This document shows positions 8,821 through 18,026 of a DNA stretch of 64,000 bases, one piece after another. How positions within the stretch are numbered: position 1 is the first letter of the stretch; each line of letters begins with the position of its first letter. The DNA comes from Microvirga flocculans ATCC BAA-817 (GTDB lineage: Bacteria; Pseudomonadota; Alphaproteobacteria; Rhizobiales; Beijerinckiaceae): NCBI RefSeq assembly GCF_000518665.1, contig NZ_JAEA01000011.1, forward strand, positions 62,001 to 126,000, in the 5' to 3' direction. The position numbers and the translations under genes are program-made. The notes beneath the pieces were generated by a model. The model worked only from the letters and a program-made list of their open reading frames with translations. It was not told where the DNA came from and made no database searches.

Positions 8821-10053
8821 TTAAGCGGGTGCGATCGCCTTGGCTCTCCGCTGCCACGCCAGAAGAGCCAGCGCGACGACGACGGGCGGGAAGACCATCC
8901 AGTTCACGGTTTCCCAGCCCCCGGCATTGAGGAGCTTGCCGGACGAGAAGGAAGCCAGGGCCACCGAGCCGAAGATCAGGAAGTCGTTGGCCGCCTGGAC
9001 CTTGGCGCGTTCTTCGGGACGGTAGCAGTCGGTCACGAGGGCGGTGGCCCCGATGAAGCCGAAGTTCCAGCCGAGTCCCAGGAGAATCAGGGTCGTCCAG
9101 AAATGGGCGATGTCGGTGCCGGACAGGCCGATGAGGGCCGAGACGGCGATCAGGATGAGGCCTGCGGCCGTCACCCGCTTCTTGCCGAACCGTGAGATCA
9201 GCCGTCCTGTAAAGAAGCTCGGGCCGAACATGGCGAGGATATGCCATTGGATGCCGAGGGCCGCCGCCCCCACAGGGTGGCCGCAGCCGATCATCGCCAG
9301 GGGCGCGGCCGTCATCATGAAGGTCATGAGGCTGTAGGAAACGAGCCCCGTGACCGCGGCGACGATGAAGCGGGGCTGGCGCACGATCTCGAGCAGGGGC
9401 CTGCCGCCGCCCAGGGTCGCGGACGACACGCTGACCGGCGCGGGCCGCAGGAAGGACACCACGGCCATCGACAGGAGAGCCAGGGTGGCCTGCCCCAGAA
9501 AGGCCCCGGCGAAGGGAGCGGCCTGGACGGCATCCCGTGTCCAGATCACGGTCTGGGGGCCGATGACGCCCGCGATCAGGCCGCCGGTCATGACCCAGGA
9601 TATGGCCCGCGGCTTGAAGCTGTCGGAAGCGGCGTCCGTGGCGGCGAAGCGGTAGCTCTGGTTGAAGGAGCCGTAACTGCCGATGATCAGGGTGCCGAGG
9701 CAGAAGAGCGCGAAGCTGTAGGAGGCGATGCCGAAGGCGGCGAGGCACCCTCCGGCCAGACCGATCCCGGCGCCGACGATGTAACCGATGCGCCGCCCCG
9801 CCTTGCGCATGAGCATGGCGGCCGGGATCGTTCCCAGGGCCAGCCCGAGATTGAGCAGGCTCACGGGGAGCGTCGCCAGCTCCTTGTTCGAGGCGAGAGC
9901 CTGCCCGACGAGACCGCCGAGGGAGACGACGATGGCGGGGCTCGAACCGCCCAGGGCCATGGCGACGGCGAGCACCACGGCATTGTGCCTGGCGACGGCA
10001 TCGCTCGACATCGGCTTGAAGGAAGGATCAGAAATGCTGGTAGGAGCCGACAT
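8821..10053 (-). CDS. MFS transporter
   Basis: A 410-residue major facilitator with about 12 predicted membrane segments. A charged inter-helix loop follows TM2 (MLMRKAGRRIGY) with a similar motif in the second half (LISRFGKKRVTAAG), matching the MFS A-motif. It has the YnfM/riboflavin-cluster-adjacent type of layout, but the substrate cannot be told. Its start region overlaps the 3' end of thiL by 26 nt, so it is probably the last gene of the rib-nusB-thiL unit. An internal ATG (10011) is an alternative start. Confidence 0.85.
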   Translation of the reverse strand: MSAPTSISDPSFKPMSSDAVARHNAVVLAVAMALGGSSPAIVVSLGGLVGQALASNKELATLPVSLLNLGLALGTIPAAMLMRKAGRRIGYIVGAGIGLAGGCLAAFGIASYSFALFCLGTLIIGSYGSFNQSYRFAATDAASDSFKPRAISWVMTGGLIAGVIGPQTVIWTRDAVQAAPFAGAFLGQATLALLSMAVVSFLRPAPVSVSSATLGGGRPLLEIVRQPRFIVAAVTGLVSYSLMTFMMTAAPLAMIGCGHPVGAAALGIQWHILAMFGPSFFTGRLISRFGKKRVTAAGLILIAVSALIGLSGTDIAHFWTTLILLGLGWNFGFIGATALVTDCYRPEERAKVQAANDFLIFGSVALASFSSGKLLNAGGWETVNWMVFPPVVVALALLAWQRRAKAIAPA

Positions 10054-11017
10054 CGTAGCGTCTTTCGAGACCGTTCATCCGAAAGACCGGCAGGTCCTGT
10101 CCTGCGACGACTCGGCCAATGACGGATAGGGCGATGCCGACGCTATCGGCCTCTTTGCGGAAACTGTCGAGTTTCTTTTCCGGCACGGTGCAGAGAATTT
10201 CGTAATCGTCCCCGCCGGTCAGCGCCAGATCGAGAAGGCTCGGCGAGGCCTGCACCGCCTTGGCCGCCGCGGACGAGAGCGGCACCTGCGCGGCCTCGAC
10301 GACGGCGGAGGTGCCGCTGGCCCGCATCATCTTGGCGAGGTCCCCCGCCAGCCCGTCGGAGACGTCCATGGCGGCGCTGGCATGGTCCCGCAGCGCGGCG
10401 GCGAGGCGGTGGCGGGGCTGAGGATGGAGGTATCGGTCGGCCAGATGAGCCCTCTCTTCCAAGGACAGGGCAGCCGCCCATGGCGGGTCCGCGCGGAGCT
10501 TCAGGCCGAGCGCCGCGTCACCGATGGTTCCGGTCACGCAGACGGCGTCTCCCACCCCAGCCGTGGTGCGCGGCACCATCCGGCCGGACGGGACCTGCCC
10601 GACGGCCGTCACGGAGAGGGTCAGCGGCCCCCTCGCCCTGACGGTGTCGCCCCCCAGCAGCGGGCAGGCGAAATCCCGGGAAGCCTGGCCCAGCCCGGCG
10701 GCGAAAGCGGCAAGCCAATCCTCGGTCCAGTCGTCCGGGAGGGCGAGGCTCAGCAGGAAGCCCGCCGGTTCCGAGCCCTTGGCGGCGAGATCCGAGACAT
10801 TCACCCCAAGCGCCTTGCGGGCGATGGAGCCCGGCGCATCCTCGGGCAGAAAATGAACGCGCTCCACCAGCGCATCGGTGGTGAGAACGAGATCGTGGCC
10901 CGGCTTCGGTCTCAGGCAGGCCGCATCGTCCTTGAGGCCCAAGGCCGCTTCGCCTGCGATGGGGGCGAAGAAGCGGGCGATCAGGCTGTCTTCGCTGGGA
11001 CGCTGCTTGGCGCTCAT
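10028..11017 (-). CDS. thiL: Thiamine-monophosphate kinase
   Basis: Phosphorylates thiamine monophosphate to thiamine diphosphate using ATP. The 329-residue protein has the PurM/ThiL fold signatures: DDAACL near residue 30, TTDALVERVHF, GGDTV in the centre, AMDVSDGLAGDL and TGGDDYEIL. These supply the Asp residues that bind Mg-ATP. It follows nusB by 28 nt, the common nusB-thiL order. Confidence 0.95.
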   Translation of the reverse strand: MSAKQRPSEDSLIARFFAPIAGEAALGLKDDAACLRPKPGHDLVLTTDALVERVHFLPEDAPGSIARKALGVNVSDLAAKGSEPAGFLLSLALPDDWTEDWLAAFAAGLGQASRDFACPLLGGDTVRARGPLTLSVTAVGQVPSGRMVPRTTAGVGDAVCVTGTIGDAALGLKLRADPPWAAALSLEERAHLADRYLHPQPRHRLAAALRDHASAAMDVSDGLAGDLAKMMRASGTSAVVEAAQVPLSSAAAKAVQASPSLLDLALTGGDDYEILCTVPEKKLDSFRKEADSVGIALSVIGRVVAGQDLPVFRMNGLERRYDVGSYQHF

Positions 11018-11045
11018 CGGCTGACGGCCCTCGCCCGCATGGGTT

Positions 11046-11528
11046 CTACCGCTTGTCCTGGCCGCCGGCTTTCTTCTCGAGCTCGCCGGGACGCACTTCG
11101 CGAGCGACCTTGTCGAGCACGGCGTTCACGAGGCCCGGCTCGTCCTCGCCGTAGAAGCCGTGGGTCACGTCCACGTATTCGGTGATGACGACGCGGGCCG
11201 GAACGTCCTTGCGGAAGATCAGCTCGTAGCCGCCCGCCCGCAGGATGGCGCGCAGCACCGCCTCGACGCGCTTGAGGGGCCAGTCGGACGCGAGCGCCTT
11301 GTCGATGCGCACGTCGATCTCACGCTGGTTCTTCACGACGCCGGAGAGGATGTCGCGGAAGAAATTGTTGTCCGAGGGCTGGAACTCGATGCCCTCGACC
11401 TCGCGGCCGATCCAGAAGGCCTCGAACTCGGCCAGGGCATCGAGGACGGTCTTGCCCGAGATGTCCATCTGGTAAAGGGCCTGAACGGCAGCGAGGCGAG
11501 CGGCCGAACGCTCTGCTGGCTTTGCCAT
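11046..11528 (-). CDS. nusB: Transcription antitermination factor NusB
   Basis: A 160-residue all-helical RNA-binding protein that with NusE binds boxA in rRNA antitermination. Signature segments are RLAAVQALYQMD, the central DNNFFRDIL and PARVVITEYVDVTHGF near the C-terminus. I chose the ATG at 11528 because GGAGGG lies 6 nt upstream; a TTG two codons earlier overlaps the ribH stop. The gene is coupled to ribH. Confidence 0.95.
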   Translation of the reverse strand: MAKPAERSAARLAAVQALYQMDISGKTVLDALAEFEAFWIGREVEGIEFQPSDNNFFRDILSGVVKNQREIDVRIDKALASDWPLKRVEAVLRAILRAGGYELIFRKDVPARVVITEYVDVTHGFYGEDEPGLVNAVLDKVAREVRPGELEKKAGGQDKR

Positions 11529-11530
11529 GA

Positions 11531-12022
11531 TCAACCCTCCACGAGCTGGCGTTTGATGCGCAGGACGGCGAGAGCCGCCTCGACGGCTCCGCCACCCTTG
11601 TTCAATTCGCGGACATTGGCGCGGGTCCAGGCCTGCTGCTCGTTCTCCACGGTGAGGATGCCGTTGGCGAGCGGAATGCGGCGGGCCACGGACAGATCCA
11701 TGAGGGCGCGGGCGCTCTCGCCGGCGACGATGTCGTAATGCCCCGTCTCGCCGCGGATCACACAGCCGAGGGCCACGACCGCGTCATAGGGCCTGCCGGC
11801 TTTCTCGGCAGCATCGAGCGCGATGGCGATGGTCGCCGGAATTTCGAGCGCCCCGTCCAGGGTCAGCACGTCCATGGTGGCCTGGGCCGCCTCGACGGCG
11901 CCCCGCGCGCCGCGCAGGAGTTCGTCGGCGATATCGTCGTAGAAGCGGGCCTCCACGACCAGGATGCGGGCGCCGGGAACCGGCGGGCGGGCGGCGCGGG
12001 GAGCTGCTGAATGGGCGACCAT
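11531..12022 (-). CDS. ribH: 6,7-dimethyl-8-ribityllumazine synthase
   Basis: Condenses the pyrimidine intermediate with dihydroxybutanone phosphate to form lumazine, the penultimate riboflavin step. The 163-residue protein has [16 protein letters not shown], including the ETGHY active-site segment, and the NGILTVEN block. It lies downstream of ribD-ribE with a 161-nt gap that contains no recognisable FMN riboswitch. Confidence 0.95.
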   Translation of the reverse strand: MVAHSAAPRAARPPVPGARILVVEARFYDDIADELLRGARGAVEAAQATMDVLTLDGALEIPATIAIALDAAEKAGRPYDAVVALGCVIRGETGHYDIVAGESARALMDLSVARRIPLANGILTVENEQQAWTRANVRELNKGGGAVEAALAVLRIKRQLVEG

Positions 12023-12183
12023 GAGAAACCGTTCTGAATTCCAAGAAGAACCAGGCCCCCTTTGCGAAGCCGAAGACCGGCATCGCGAAGGAGGATCCAG
12101 TGCATGCTGGAGACGCCCTGCCCGTCGGGACGGCCCATCGGCCTCCTCAGGATCAGGGCTCTGTTAAGGAAAGTTGGAAGTCC

Positions 12184-12819
12184 CTACTCCGCCCGGCGCG
12201 CATCCGCAAGCCGCGCCGCGTAACGGGCCATGAGATCGACCTCCAGATTGAGCCTGTCGCCCACCTGCCGCTCGCCCCAGGTGGTCACCGCGAGCGTGTG
12301 CGGGATGATGAGCACGGAGAACATGTCGTCGTTGACCGAATTCACGGTAAGCGACGTGCCGTCGAGGCAGACGGAGCCCTTCTCGGCAATGAAGGCGGCA
12401 AGCGCACGCGGGGCCTTGATCGTGAAGCGGGCCGTCGGCCCCCAGGGATCGTCGCCTGCGGTGATCGCCTCCTTGGCGACGATGGTCGCAACACCGTCCA
12501 CGTGCCCGGTCACGATATGGCCGCCGAGTTCGTCGCCGATCTTGAGAGAGCGTTCCAGGTTCACCCTGGTGCCCGTTTGCCAGTCGCCGACCGTTGTCCG
12601 CTCCAGGGTCTCGGCGGCGGCATCCACGTCGAACCAGCACCCGCCCTCGCGCGGGCCGACGGCCACCACCGTCAGGCACGGGCCGCCGCAGGCGATGGAT
12701 GCGCCGAGCGCGATCGTGGCGGGATCGTAGGAAGAATGGATACGCAGGCGCTTCAGGGTGCCTTGTGTCCCCTCCACCGCCGCCACTTCACCGACATCGG
12801 TGACGATACCCGTAAACAT
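12184..12819 (-). CDS. ribE: Riboflavin synthase alpha chain
   Basis: Dismutates two lumazine molecules to riboflavin. The 211-residue protein opens with the diagnostic [12 protein letters not shown] and has two lumazine-binding barrels, the second opening near GGHIVTGHVDGVATIV. Start and ribD stop overlap as TGATG at 12817-12821, indicating translational coupling. A longer in-frame reading upstream lies inside ribD and is a shadow. Confidence 0.95.
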   Translation of the reverse strand: MFTGIVTDVGEVAAVEGTQGTLKRLRIHSSYDPATIALGASIACGGPCLTVVAVGPREGGCWFDVDAAAETLERTTVGDWQTGTRVNLERSLKIGDELGGHIVTGHVDGVATIVAKEAITAGDDPWGPTARFTIKAPRALAAFIAEKGSVCLDGTSLTVNSVNDDMFSVLIIPHTLAVTTWGERQVGDRLNLEVDLMARYAARLADARRAE

Positions 12820-13958
12820 CAGGGCCTCTCCCAGAACATGAAAAGATCGGGGCCGGTCTGTTCCTCGGCCCAGAGATCGAGTTGGTCCATGCGGTCCTGC
12901 AGCGAAAGGCCAAGGGCCGCAACGTCGCCCTGCCCCCTCGCCGACCGACCGGTGATCAGGACGAGCTCGTCGACAAGGTCGTCCTTCGCCAGCGCATCCG
13001 CCAGCTCCGGCCCGCCCTCGCAGAACAGCCGGGTCAGGCCCCGTGTGCCGAGAAGCCGGAGGGCCTCGGGAAGGGCCACGCGGCCAGCCGCATCCGCCGG
13101 AACCCGCAGGACCTCGACGCCCTGCGCGGTCAGCACCCGTTCGGCCTCGACCGGAGCCTCCACGGTGGTGAGGATCCAAGTCGGAATCTCCCGCGCGCCG
13201 GTCACGATTCGGGCGTCCTGAGGCGTGCGCAGGCGGGAATCGACGACGATCCGGACCGGCGAGCGGCCTTCGAGCCCCGGCAGACGCACATTCAGGAGCG
13301 GATCGTCGGCCAGAACGGTCCCGACGCCGACCATGATGGCGTCGGCATGGGCGCGCATGAGGTGAACTTTTCCGTTGGCGATCTCGCCCGTGAGCATCAG
13401 GCGCGGGCCGCTACGCGATCCGGCGAACCCCTCCGTGCTGCGGGCGAGCTTCACGGTCACGGCGGGCCTCCCCTTCGTGACGCGCGTGATATGGCCGCGA
13501 TGGGCGCGACGGGCCTCGATGGCGAGGCAGCCGGCCGACACCGCGATCCCGGCCTCCCGCAGCATCCGGTGCCCCAGACCGGCGACCCGGTCATCCGGGT
13601 CTTCCAGGGCGGACACGACCCGCCCCACGCCCGCCGCGACCACTGCGTCGGCGCAGGGCGGGGTCTTGCCGTGATGGGAACAGGGTTCGAGGGAGACGTA
13701 AAGCGTCGCCCCCTTCGCCCGCGCGCCCGCCGCTGCGAGGGCGACGCGCTCCGCATGCGGCCTTCCGCCCGGTTGGGTCGCCCCTTGCGCGACGATGACG
13801 GGCGCATCGCCGCTCTGATCGACGATCACGCATCCGACAGACGGATTGGGCCAGGTCAGGCCGAGATTGCGCTCGCCGAGCGCGATCGCCAGACGCATGA
13901 AGCGCTCGTCCAAAAGGGCTTGGTCAGGCTGTGGCCCCAACGCGCCGGGGTCCGTCAT
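12819..13958 (-). CDS. ribD: Bifunctional pyrimidine deaminase/reductase RibD
   Basis: Performs the deamination and side-chain reduction steps of riboflavin synthesis. The deaminase half has HAE (PHAERVAL) and the PC-x8-C zinc motif ([11 protein letters not shown]). The reductase half has [17 protein letters not shown] and [13 protein letters not shown]. Length, 379 residues, is normal. Its start overlaps the nrdR stop by 4 nt (ATGA) and its stop overlaps ribE. Confidence 0.96.
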   Translation of the reverse strand: MTDPGALGPQPDQALLDERFMRLAIALGERNLGLTWPNPSVGCVIVDQSGDAPVIVAQGATQPGGRPHAERVALAAAGARAKGATLYVSLEPCSHHGKTPPCADAVVAAGVGRVVSALEDPDDRVAGLGHRMLREAGIAVSAGCLAIEARRAHRGHITRVTKGRPAVTVKLARSTEGFAGSRSGPRLMLTGEIANGKVHLMRAHADAIMVGVGTVLADDPLLNVRLPGLEGRSPVRIVVDSRLRTPQDARIVTGAREIPTWILTTVEAPVEAERVLTAQGVEVLRVPADAAGRVALPEALRLLGTRGLTRLFCEGGPELADALAKDDLVDELVLITGRSARGQGDVAALGLSLQDRMDQLDLWAEEQTGPDLFMFWERP

Positions 13959-14464
13959 TGCTCGCTCGACGCGCGCTTCTTCTTGGGCGGAGGCGGCAGG
14001 TCGTCCACGCCTTCGCCTTCGGCCAGCTTGCCAAGAATCTCCTCGAAGTCCTTGGCCTCGCGGAAGTTCTTGTAGACGGAGGCGAAGCGCACATAGGCCA
14101 CGTCGTCGAGGCCCTTGAGCCCCTCCATGACGAGTTCGCCCACGGTCTCGCTCGGCACCTCGCCGTCGCCCATGCTCTCGAGCTGGCGCACGATGCCGTT
14201 GATCATACGCTCGACCCGCTCCGGTTCCACCGGCCGCTTCCTAAGGGCGACTTCCACCGATTGCTGGAGCTTGTCACGGTCGAAGGGCACCCGGCGTCCG
14301 GACCGCTTCACGACCGTCAGCTCGCGCAGCTGGACGCGCTCGAAAGTCGTGAAGCGTCCGCCGCAATCCGGACAGATGCGGCGGCGTCGGATGGACGAGG
14401 AATCGTCCGTAGGGCGGGAATCCTTCACCTGGGTGTCCAGGCCCCCGCAATAAGGGCAACGCAT
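13955..14464 (-). CDS. nrdR: Transcriptional repressor NrdR
   Basis: ATP/dATP-sensing repressor of ribonucleotide reductase genes. The 169-residue protein has an N-terminal zinc ribbon (MRCPYCGG...[11 protein letters not shown]) followed by an ATP-cone ([16 protein letters not shown]). The C-terminal tail after about residue 150 is Lys/Pro-rich and longer than in Escherichia coli. It sits between glyA and ribD, overlapping ribD by 4 nt. Confidence 0.97.
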   Translation of the reverse strand: MRCPYCGGLDTQVKDSRPTDDSSSIRRRRICPDCGGRFTTFERVQLRELTVVKRSGRRVPFDRDKLQQSVEVALRKRPVEPERVERMINGIVRQLESMGDGEVPSETVGELVMEGLKGLDDVAYVRFASVYKNFREAKDFEEILGKLAEGEGVDDLPPPPKKKRASSEQ

Positions 14465-14479
14465 GGATCAGCCTAAACC

Positions 14480-15784
14480 TCACGCGTAGATCGGGAAGCG
14501 GCGGGTCAGCTCGTGGACGCGGTGCTTGACCGATTCCTCGACGGCCGCATTGGCCTCCTCGCCGTGCTTGGCAAGCCCGTCCAGGGTTTCGACGATCAGC
14601 TCGCCCACCTTCTTGAACTCCGCTACGCCGAAGCCGCGGGAGGTGGCGGCGGGGGTGCCGAGGCGGATGCCGGAGGTGACCATCGGCTTCTCGGGATCGA
14701 AGGGCACGCCGTTCTTGTTGCAGGTGATGTGGGCGCGTCCGAGGGCTGCTTCCGCAGCCTTGCCGGTGAGCTTCTTTGGGCGCAGGTCCACCAGCATCAG
14801 GTGATTGTCCGTGCCGCCCGCGACGATGGCATAGCCGTTCGCCAGCATGGTATCGGCCAGGACCTTGGCGTTCTCGACGACCGAGCGGGCATAGAGCTTG
14901 AACTCGGGGCGCAGGGCCTCGCCGAAAGCCACGGCCTTGGCGGCGATGACATGCATGAGCGGGCCGCCCTGGAGGCCGGGGAAGATGGCCGAGTTGACCT
15001 TCTTGGCGATGTCCTCGTCATTGGTGAGGATCATGCCGCCGCGCGGGCCGCGCAGGGTCTTGTGGGTCGTCGTGGTCACCACGTGGGCGTGGGGGAACGG
15101 CGACGGATGGGCGCCGCCGGCCACGAGACCGGCAAAGTGCGCGATATCCACCATGAAGAAGGCGCCGACCTCGTCCGCGATCTCGCGGAAGCGGGCGAAG
15201 TCCCAGAAGCGGGAATAGGCCGAACCGCCGGCCACGATCACCTTCGGCTTGTGCTCGCGGGCAAGGCGGGCGACCTCGTCCATGTCGATGATCTGGTCGC
15301 TCTCGCGGACCTTGTAGCTCACCACGTTGAACCATTTGCCGGACATGTTGACCGGCGAGCCGTGGGTCAGGTGGCCGCCGCAGGCGAGGTCGAGGCCCAT
15401 GAAGGTGTCGCCGGGCTTCATGAGGGCCATGAACACGGCCTGATTGGCCTGGGAGCCGGAATTGGGCTGGACGTTGGCGAACTTGCAGTCGAACAGGCGC
15501 TTGGCGCGCTCGATGGCGAGCTCCTCGGCCATGTCCACGAACTGGCAGCCGCCATAGTAACGGCGGCCCGGGTATCCTTCCGCGTACTTGTTGGTCATCA
15601 CCGAGCCCTGGGCTTCCAGGACGGCGCGGGAGACGATGTTCTCGGAGGCGATCAGCTCGATCTCATCGCGCTGGCGGCCAAGCTCCAGCTCGATGGCGCG
15701 TGCGATCTCGGGATCGCTGTCGGCGAGGCTCGCCGAGAAGAAGCTGTTGGAGAGATGGCTACGTGCCGATTCACTCGCGCTCAT
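14480..15784 (-). CDS. glyA: Serine hydroxymethyltransferase
   Basis: PLP enzyme interconverting serine and glycine with tetrahydrofolate, the main one-carbon source. The 434-residue protein has the PLP-lysine motif [16 protein letters not shown], plus the N-terminal [10 protein letters not shown] and GSQANQAVF blocks. It is the first gene of the glyA-nrdR-rib-nusB unit. No glycine riboswitch was recognised in the 230 nt upstream. Confidence 0.97.
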   Translation of the reverse strand: MSASESARSHLSNSFFSASLADSDPEIARAIELELGRQRDEIELIASENIVSRAVLEAQGSVMTNKYAEGYPGRRYYGGCQFVDMAEELAIERAKRLFDCKFANVQPNSGSQANQAVFMALMKPGDTFMGLDLACGGHLTHGSPVNMSGKWFNVVSYKVRESDQIIDMDEVARLAREHKPKVIVAGGSAYSRFWDFARFREIADEVGAFFMVDIAHFAGLVAGGAHPSPFPHAHVVTTTTHKTLRGPRGGMILTNDEDIAKKVNSAIFPGLQGGPLMHVIAAKAVAFGEALRPEFKLYARSVVENAKVLADTMLANGYAIVAGGTDNHLMLVDLRPKKLTGKAAEAALGRAHITCNKNGVPFDPEKPMVTSGIRLGTPAATSRGFGVAEFKKVGELIVETLDGLAKHGEEANAAVEESVKHRVHELTRRFPIYA

Positions 15785-15956
15785 GGGGACCCTCGCCTTC
15801 CTGTCAGCCCGGCTTCACCCGGGCGCTCGATCCGAATTGTCCAGGCCTTTATCATGGGCCGCCCGAGCGCGCCAAGCACCCTGGAGACATGCCCACCCAG
15901 CTTTGAGAATGCAACAGCCCGGAATGACATAAGGGAATCCTGGAAAGCTGCCGTCC

Positions 15957-15987
15957 AAAAGCAAATCGCCGGCGCAAGGCCGGCGAT
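15957..15987 (-). terminator. Intrinsic terminator of the L,D-transpeptidase gene
   Basis: Minus-strand stem ATCGCCGGC/GCCGGCGAT (15979-15987 with 15965-15973, 5-nt loop) followed by TTGCTTTT. It lies 27 nt beyond the stop at 16014. Confidence 0.8.
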
Positions 15988-16013
15988 CGCGAGAGGTACG
16001 GGAAAAGATGCCT

Positions 16014-17279
16014 TCAGTTCTGCAGGAACATCTCGGCGTCGGGCTCGGTCGGCGTACTGCTCGCAACCGGGATGGCGCTGCCGAGGCCGTCCTTGTTGTA
16101 GATGTCGTCGCGGAATTGCACGAGGCCGTCCGGCGTCGCCCAGGCGGTGATGTAGACCCAGTGGATCGGCACAGGCTGCGCCAGGCGCGCGTCGATGCGC
16201 TCGCCGGACTTGAAGGTGGCGTCGATCTGCTCGCGGCTCCAGCCGGGGGTGTCCTTCAGGAGCCACTCGATATAGTCGCGCACGTTCTGGATGCGGATGC
16301 AGCCCGAGGACACGAAGCGGAAATCGTCGCCGAAGATGCCCTTGGAGGGCGTATCGTGCATGTAGACGCCGTGCTGGTTCGGAATGTTGATGCGCACGAA
16401 GCCCATGGAATTGAGCTCGCCGCCCGGATCCTGGCGGAAGCGGTAGCGGGTCGCCTCGTCGGAGAACCAGTTGACCTGCGACGGCGCGATCTCCGTGTTG
16501 CCGTTGAAGATGCGGATCTTGTTCTCCGTCAGGTAGTTGGGCTCCTTCTGCATCTTCGGGATCAGATCCTTCTTGATGATCGAAGCGGGCACGGTCCAGA
16601 ACGGGTTGAAGTTGACCTCGACCACCTTGGAATTCAGAAGCGGCGACTGACGGTCGATCTTGCCGACGCCGGCGGCGTGGCGGGTATGCACGACGCCGCT
16701 CTCGACCGTCTCGACGAGGGCGGCCGGGATGTTGGCGACGATGTACTTGTTAGTGAGTCCGCCGACGAGGCTGCGCAGGCGGCCCAGATTGATCTCGAGC
16801 TGGCGGATGCGCACTTCGACCGGCACGTTCATGGCCGCCACGGTCGGCGCCGTCACGGTGCCGGTAGAGCTGATGCCGTGACGCGCCTGGAAGCGGCGAA
16901 CACCTGCCTCAACGTAAGAATCGTAGATCGGCGATTCGCCCGCCGCCGGGTCGAGATCGCCCGTGATGATCAGGCGCTGGCGGAGGGCCACGACCGCCGG
17001 GCTCCGGGATCCCACGCGCAGGCCCTGGACGCCCTGAACGGGCTGCCAGCCGCCGCGGGCGGCGATGTTGCGGTAGTACTCGATCATCTGCTCGGTGGCG
17101 GCCAAGGACTCGGCCGAAACCATCGGGGTCGAGGTCCGCTGCACACGGGTACGGGAAACCGCCTCGTAGTTCTGCGACCACTCGGCCTGGCTCTGGGCGA
17201 ATTGCTGGGCCAGGGCTCCGGTCGCCGGCGTGAAGACAAGGGCGAGCGATCCAGTCAGGAGGGTACGGCGTGACAACAT
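16014..17279 (-). CDS. Secreted L,D-transpeptidase (YkuD/YcbB type)
   Basis: Peptidoglycan 3-3 cross-linking or lipoprotein-attaching enzyme acting in the periplasm. The 421-residue protein has an N-terminal signal peptide containing SRRTLLTG, compatible with Sec or Tat. A putative peptidoglycan-binding helical domain (about 125-175, with YDSYVEAGVRRFQARHG) is followed by the YkuD catalytic domain. The active-site block HDTPSKG...FVSSGCIRIQN puts the nucleophile at C327. Size and order resemble the large YcbB/LdtD group. Monocistronic with its own terminator. Confidence 0.93.
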   Translation of the reverse strand: MLSRRTLLTGSLALVFTPATGALAQQFAQSQAEWSQNYEAVSRTRVQRTSTPMVSAESLAATEQMIEYYRNIAARGGWQPVQGVQGLRVGSRSPAVVALRQRLIITGDLDPAAGESPIYDSYVEAGVRRFQARHGISSTGTVTAPTVAAMNVPVEVRIRQLEINLGRLRSLVGGLTNKYIVANIPAALVETVESGVVHTRHAAGVGKIDRQSPLLNSKVVEVNFNPFWTVPASIIKKDLIPKMQKEPNYLTENKIRIFNGNTEIAPSQVNWFSDEATRYRFRQDPGGELNSMGFVRINIPNQHGVYMHDTPSKGIFGDDFRFVSSGCIRIQNVRDYIEWLLKDTPGWSREQIDATFKSGERIDARLAQPVPIHWVYITAWATPDGLVQFRDDIYNKDGLGSAIPVASSTPTEPDAEMFLQN

Positions 17280-17409
17280 GAGCGCAAGCTCTTCCCGGTT
17301 AGGTGTGGTCGACGGAGGAAGCGGCGGACAGGTGCCCGAAACGCCCCTTTCCCGGCGATATGTGCCGGGATAGGATTAAAGAACGGTATCGAAAACGGGG
17401 AACATCGAG

Positions 17410-17430
17410 GCCGTTTTATGGCAAAACGGC
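17410..17430. repeat. Hairpin in the 281-nt gap upstream of the L,D-transpeptidase
   Basis: gccgtttt and aaaacggc (8 bp, loop atggc) form a stem about 130 nt upstream of the L,D-transpeptidase start at 17279. It may be a promoter-proximal regulatory or terminator-like structure. The rest of 17280-17561 shows no gene. Confidence 0.35.
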
Positions 17431-17561
17431 AGCCCGAACACTCCCCGGTGCCTCCGAACCGCTCCAGCATGCCATGTAACGTCGAACTGTGCTTTTGGGG
17501 AAACACTTCTGTGTGAGAAGCTCGAGTGCCTTGTCAGGGATTTCCTCTAAGTTCCCTTACG

Positions 17562-18026
17562 TTATTGCCCTTCCTGCGCCGCCAGCCAGGACATGACGAG
17601 ATAGACGGCCATCAGAGTGAGGAAGAATGTCACCGTAAGGAACCCGCCCGAGATGATCCCCGGGAAGAAGGCTGCGAGGATCAGGTGGCTCATAACGGCC
17701 AGGAGCCACATGATGCCGCCCCAGGTGCTCGCCATCCAGAGGCCCACCGCCGCGATCAGGTCGATGAGGGCGAAGTAGATGACGGTCGCCTGATAGCCCG
17801 TCGAGCGGGCCTCGAAATGGCCGATGGGTGTCCAGATCCCAAGGATCACGGCCCAGGAACTCAGCCCCTTCATAATCCACAGGATGGCGAGGATCCGCAT
17901 GAACCAGGTCAGGACGAAGCTCCAGCGCATGAATCCTTGGGCGACGGGGCGCTCCTCGATCCGGTCGGAAAGATATTCCCGCGCCGCCTGGGGCGGCGAT
18001 CCCTGACTGGCGTTACGTCCGATCAT
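17562..18026 (-). CDS. DUF6163-like four-helix membrane protein
   Basis: A 154-residue membrane protein with about four hydrophobic segments after a 30-residue cytoplasmic N-terminus. It resembles the uncharacterised DUF6163 proteins of Hyphomicrobiales (motifs GFMRWSF, GLSSWAVILG); the name is from memory, not a search. Its start overlaps the stop of the hydrolase gene as TGATG (18024-18028), so the two are translationally coupled. Function unknown. Confidence 0.78.
   Translation of the reverse strand: MIGRNASQGSPPQAAREYLSDRIEERPVAQGFMRWSFVLTWFMRILAILWIMKGLSSWAVILGIWTPIGHFEARSTGYQATVIYFALIDLIAAVGLWMASTWGGIMWLLAVMSHLILAAFFPGIISGGFLTVTFFLTLMAVYLVMSWLAAQEGQ

Noticed and set aside
12023-12183. 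FMN riboswitch or small gene between ribE and ribH
   Set aside because: The conserved RFN element segments are not visible. A short frame from about 12138 has a fair ribosome-binding site but no recognisable protein and runs into ribH.
15785-16013. Glycine riboswitch upstream of glyA
   Set aside because: No paired aptamer structure is recognisable; only the L,D-transpeptidase terminator is clear.
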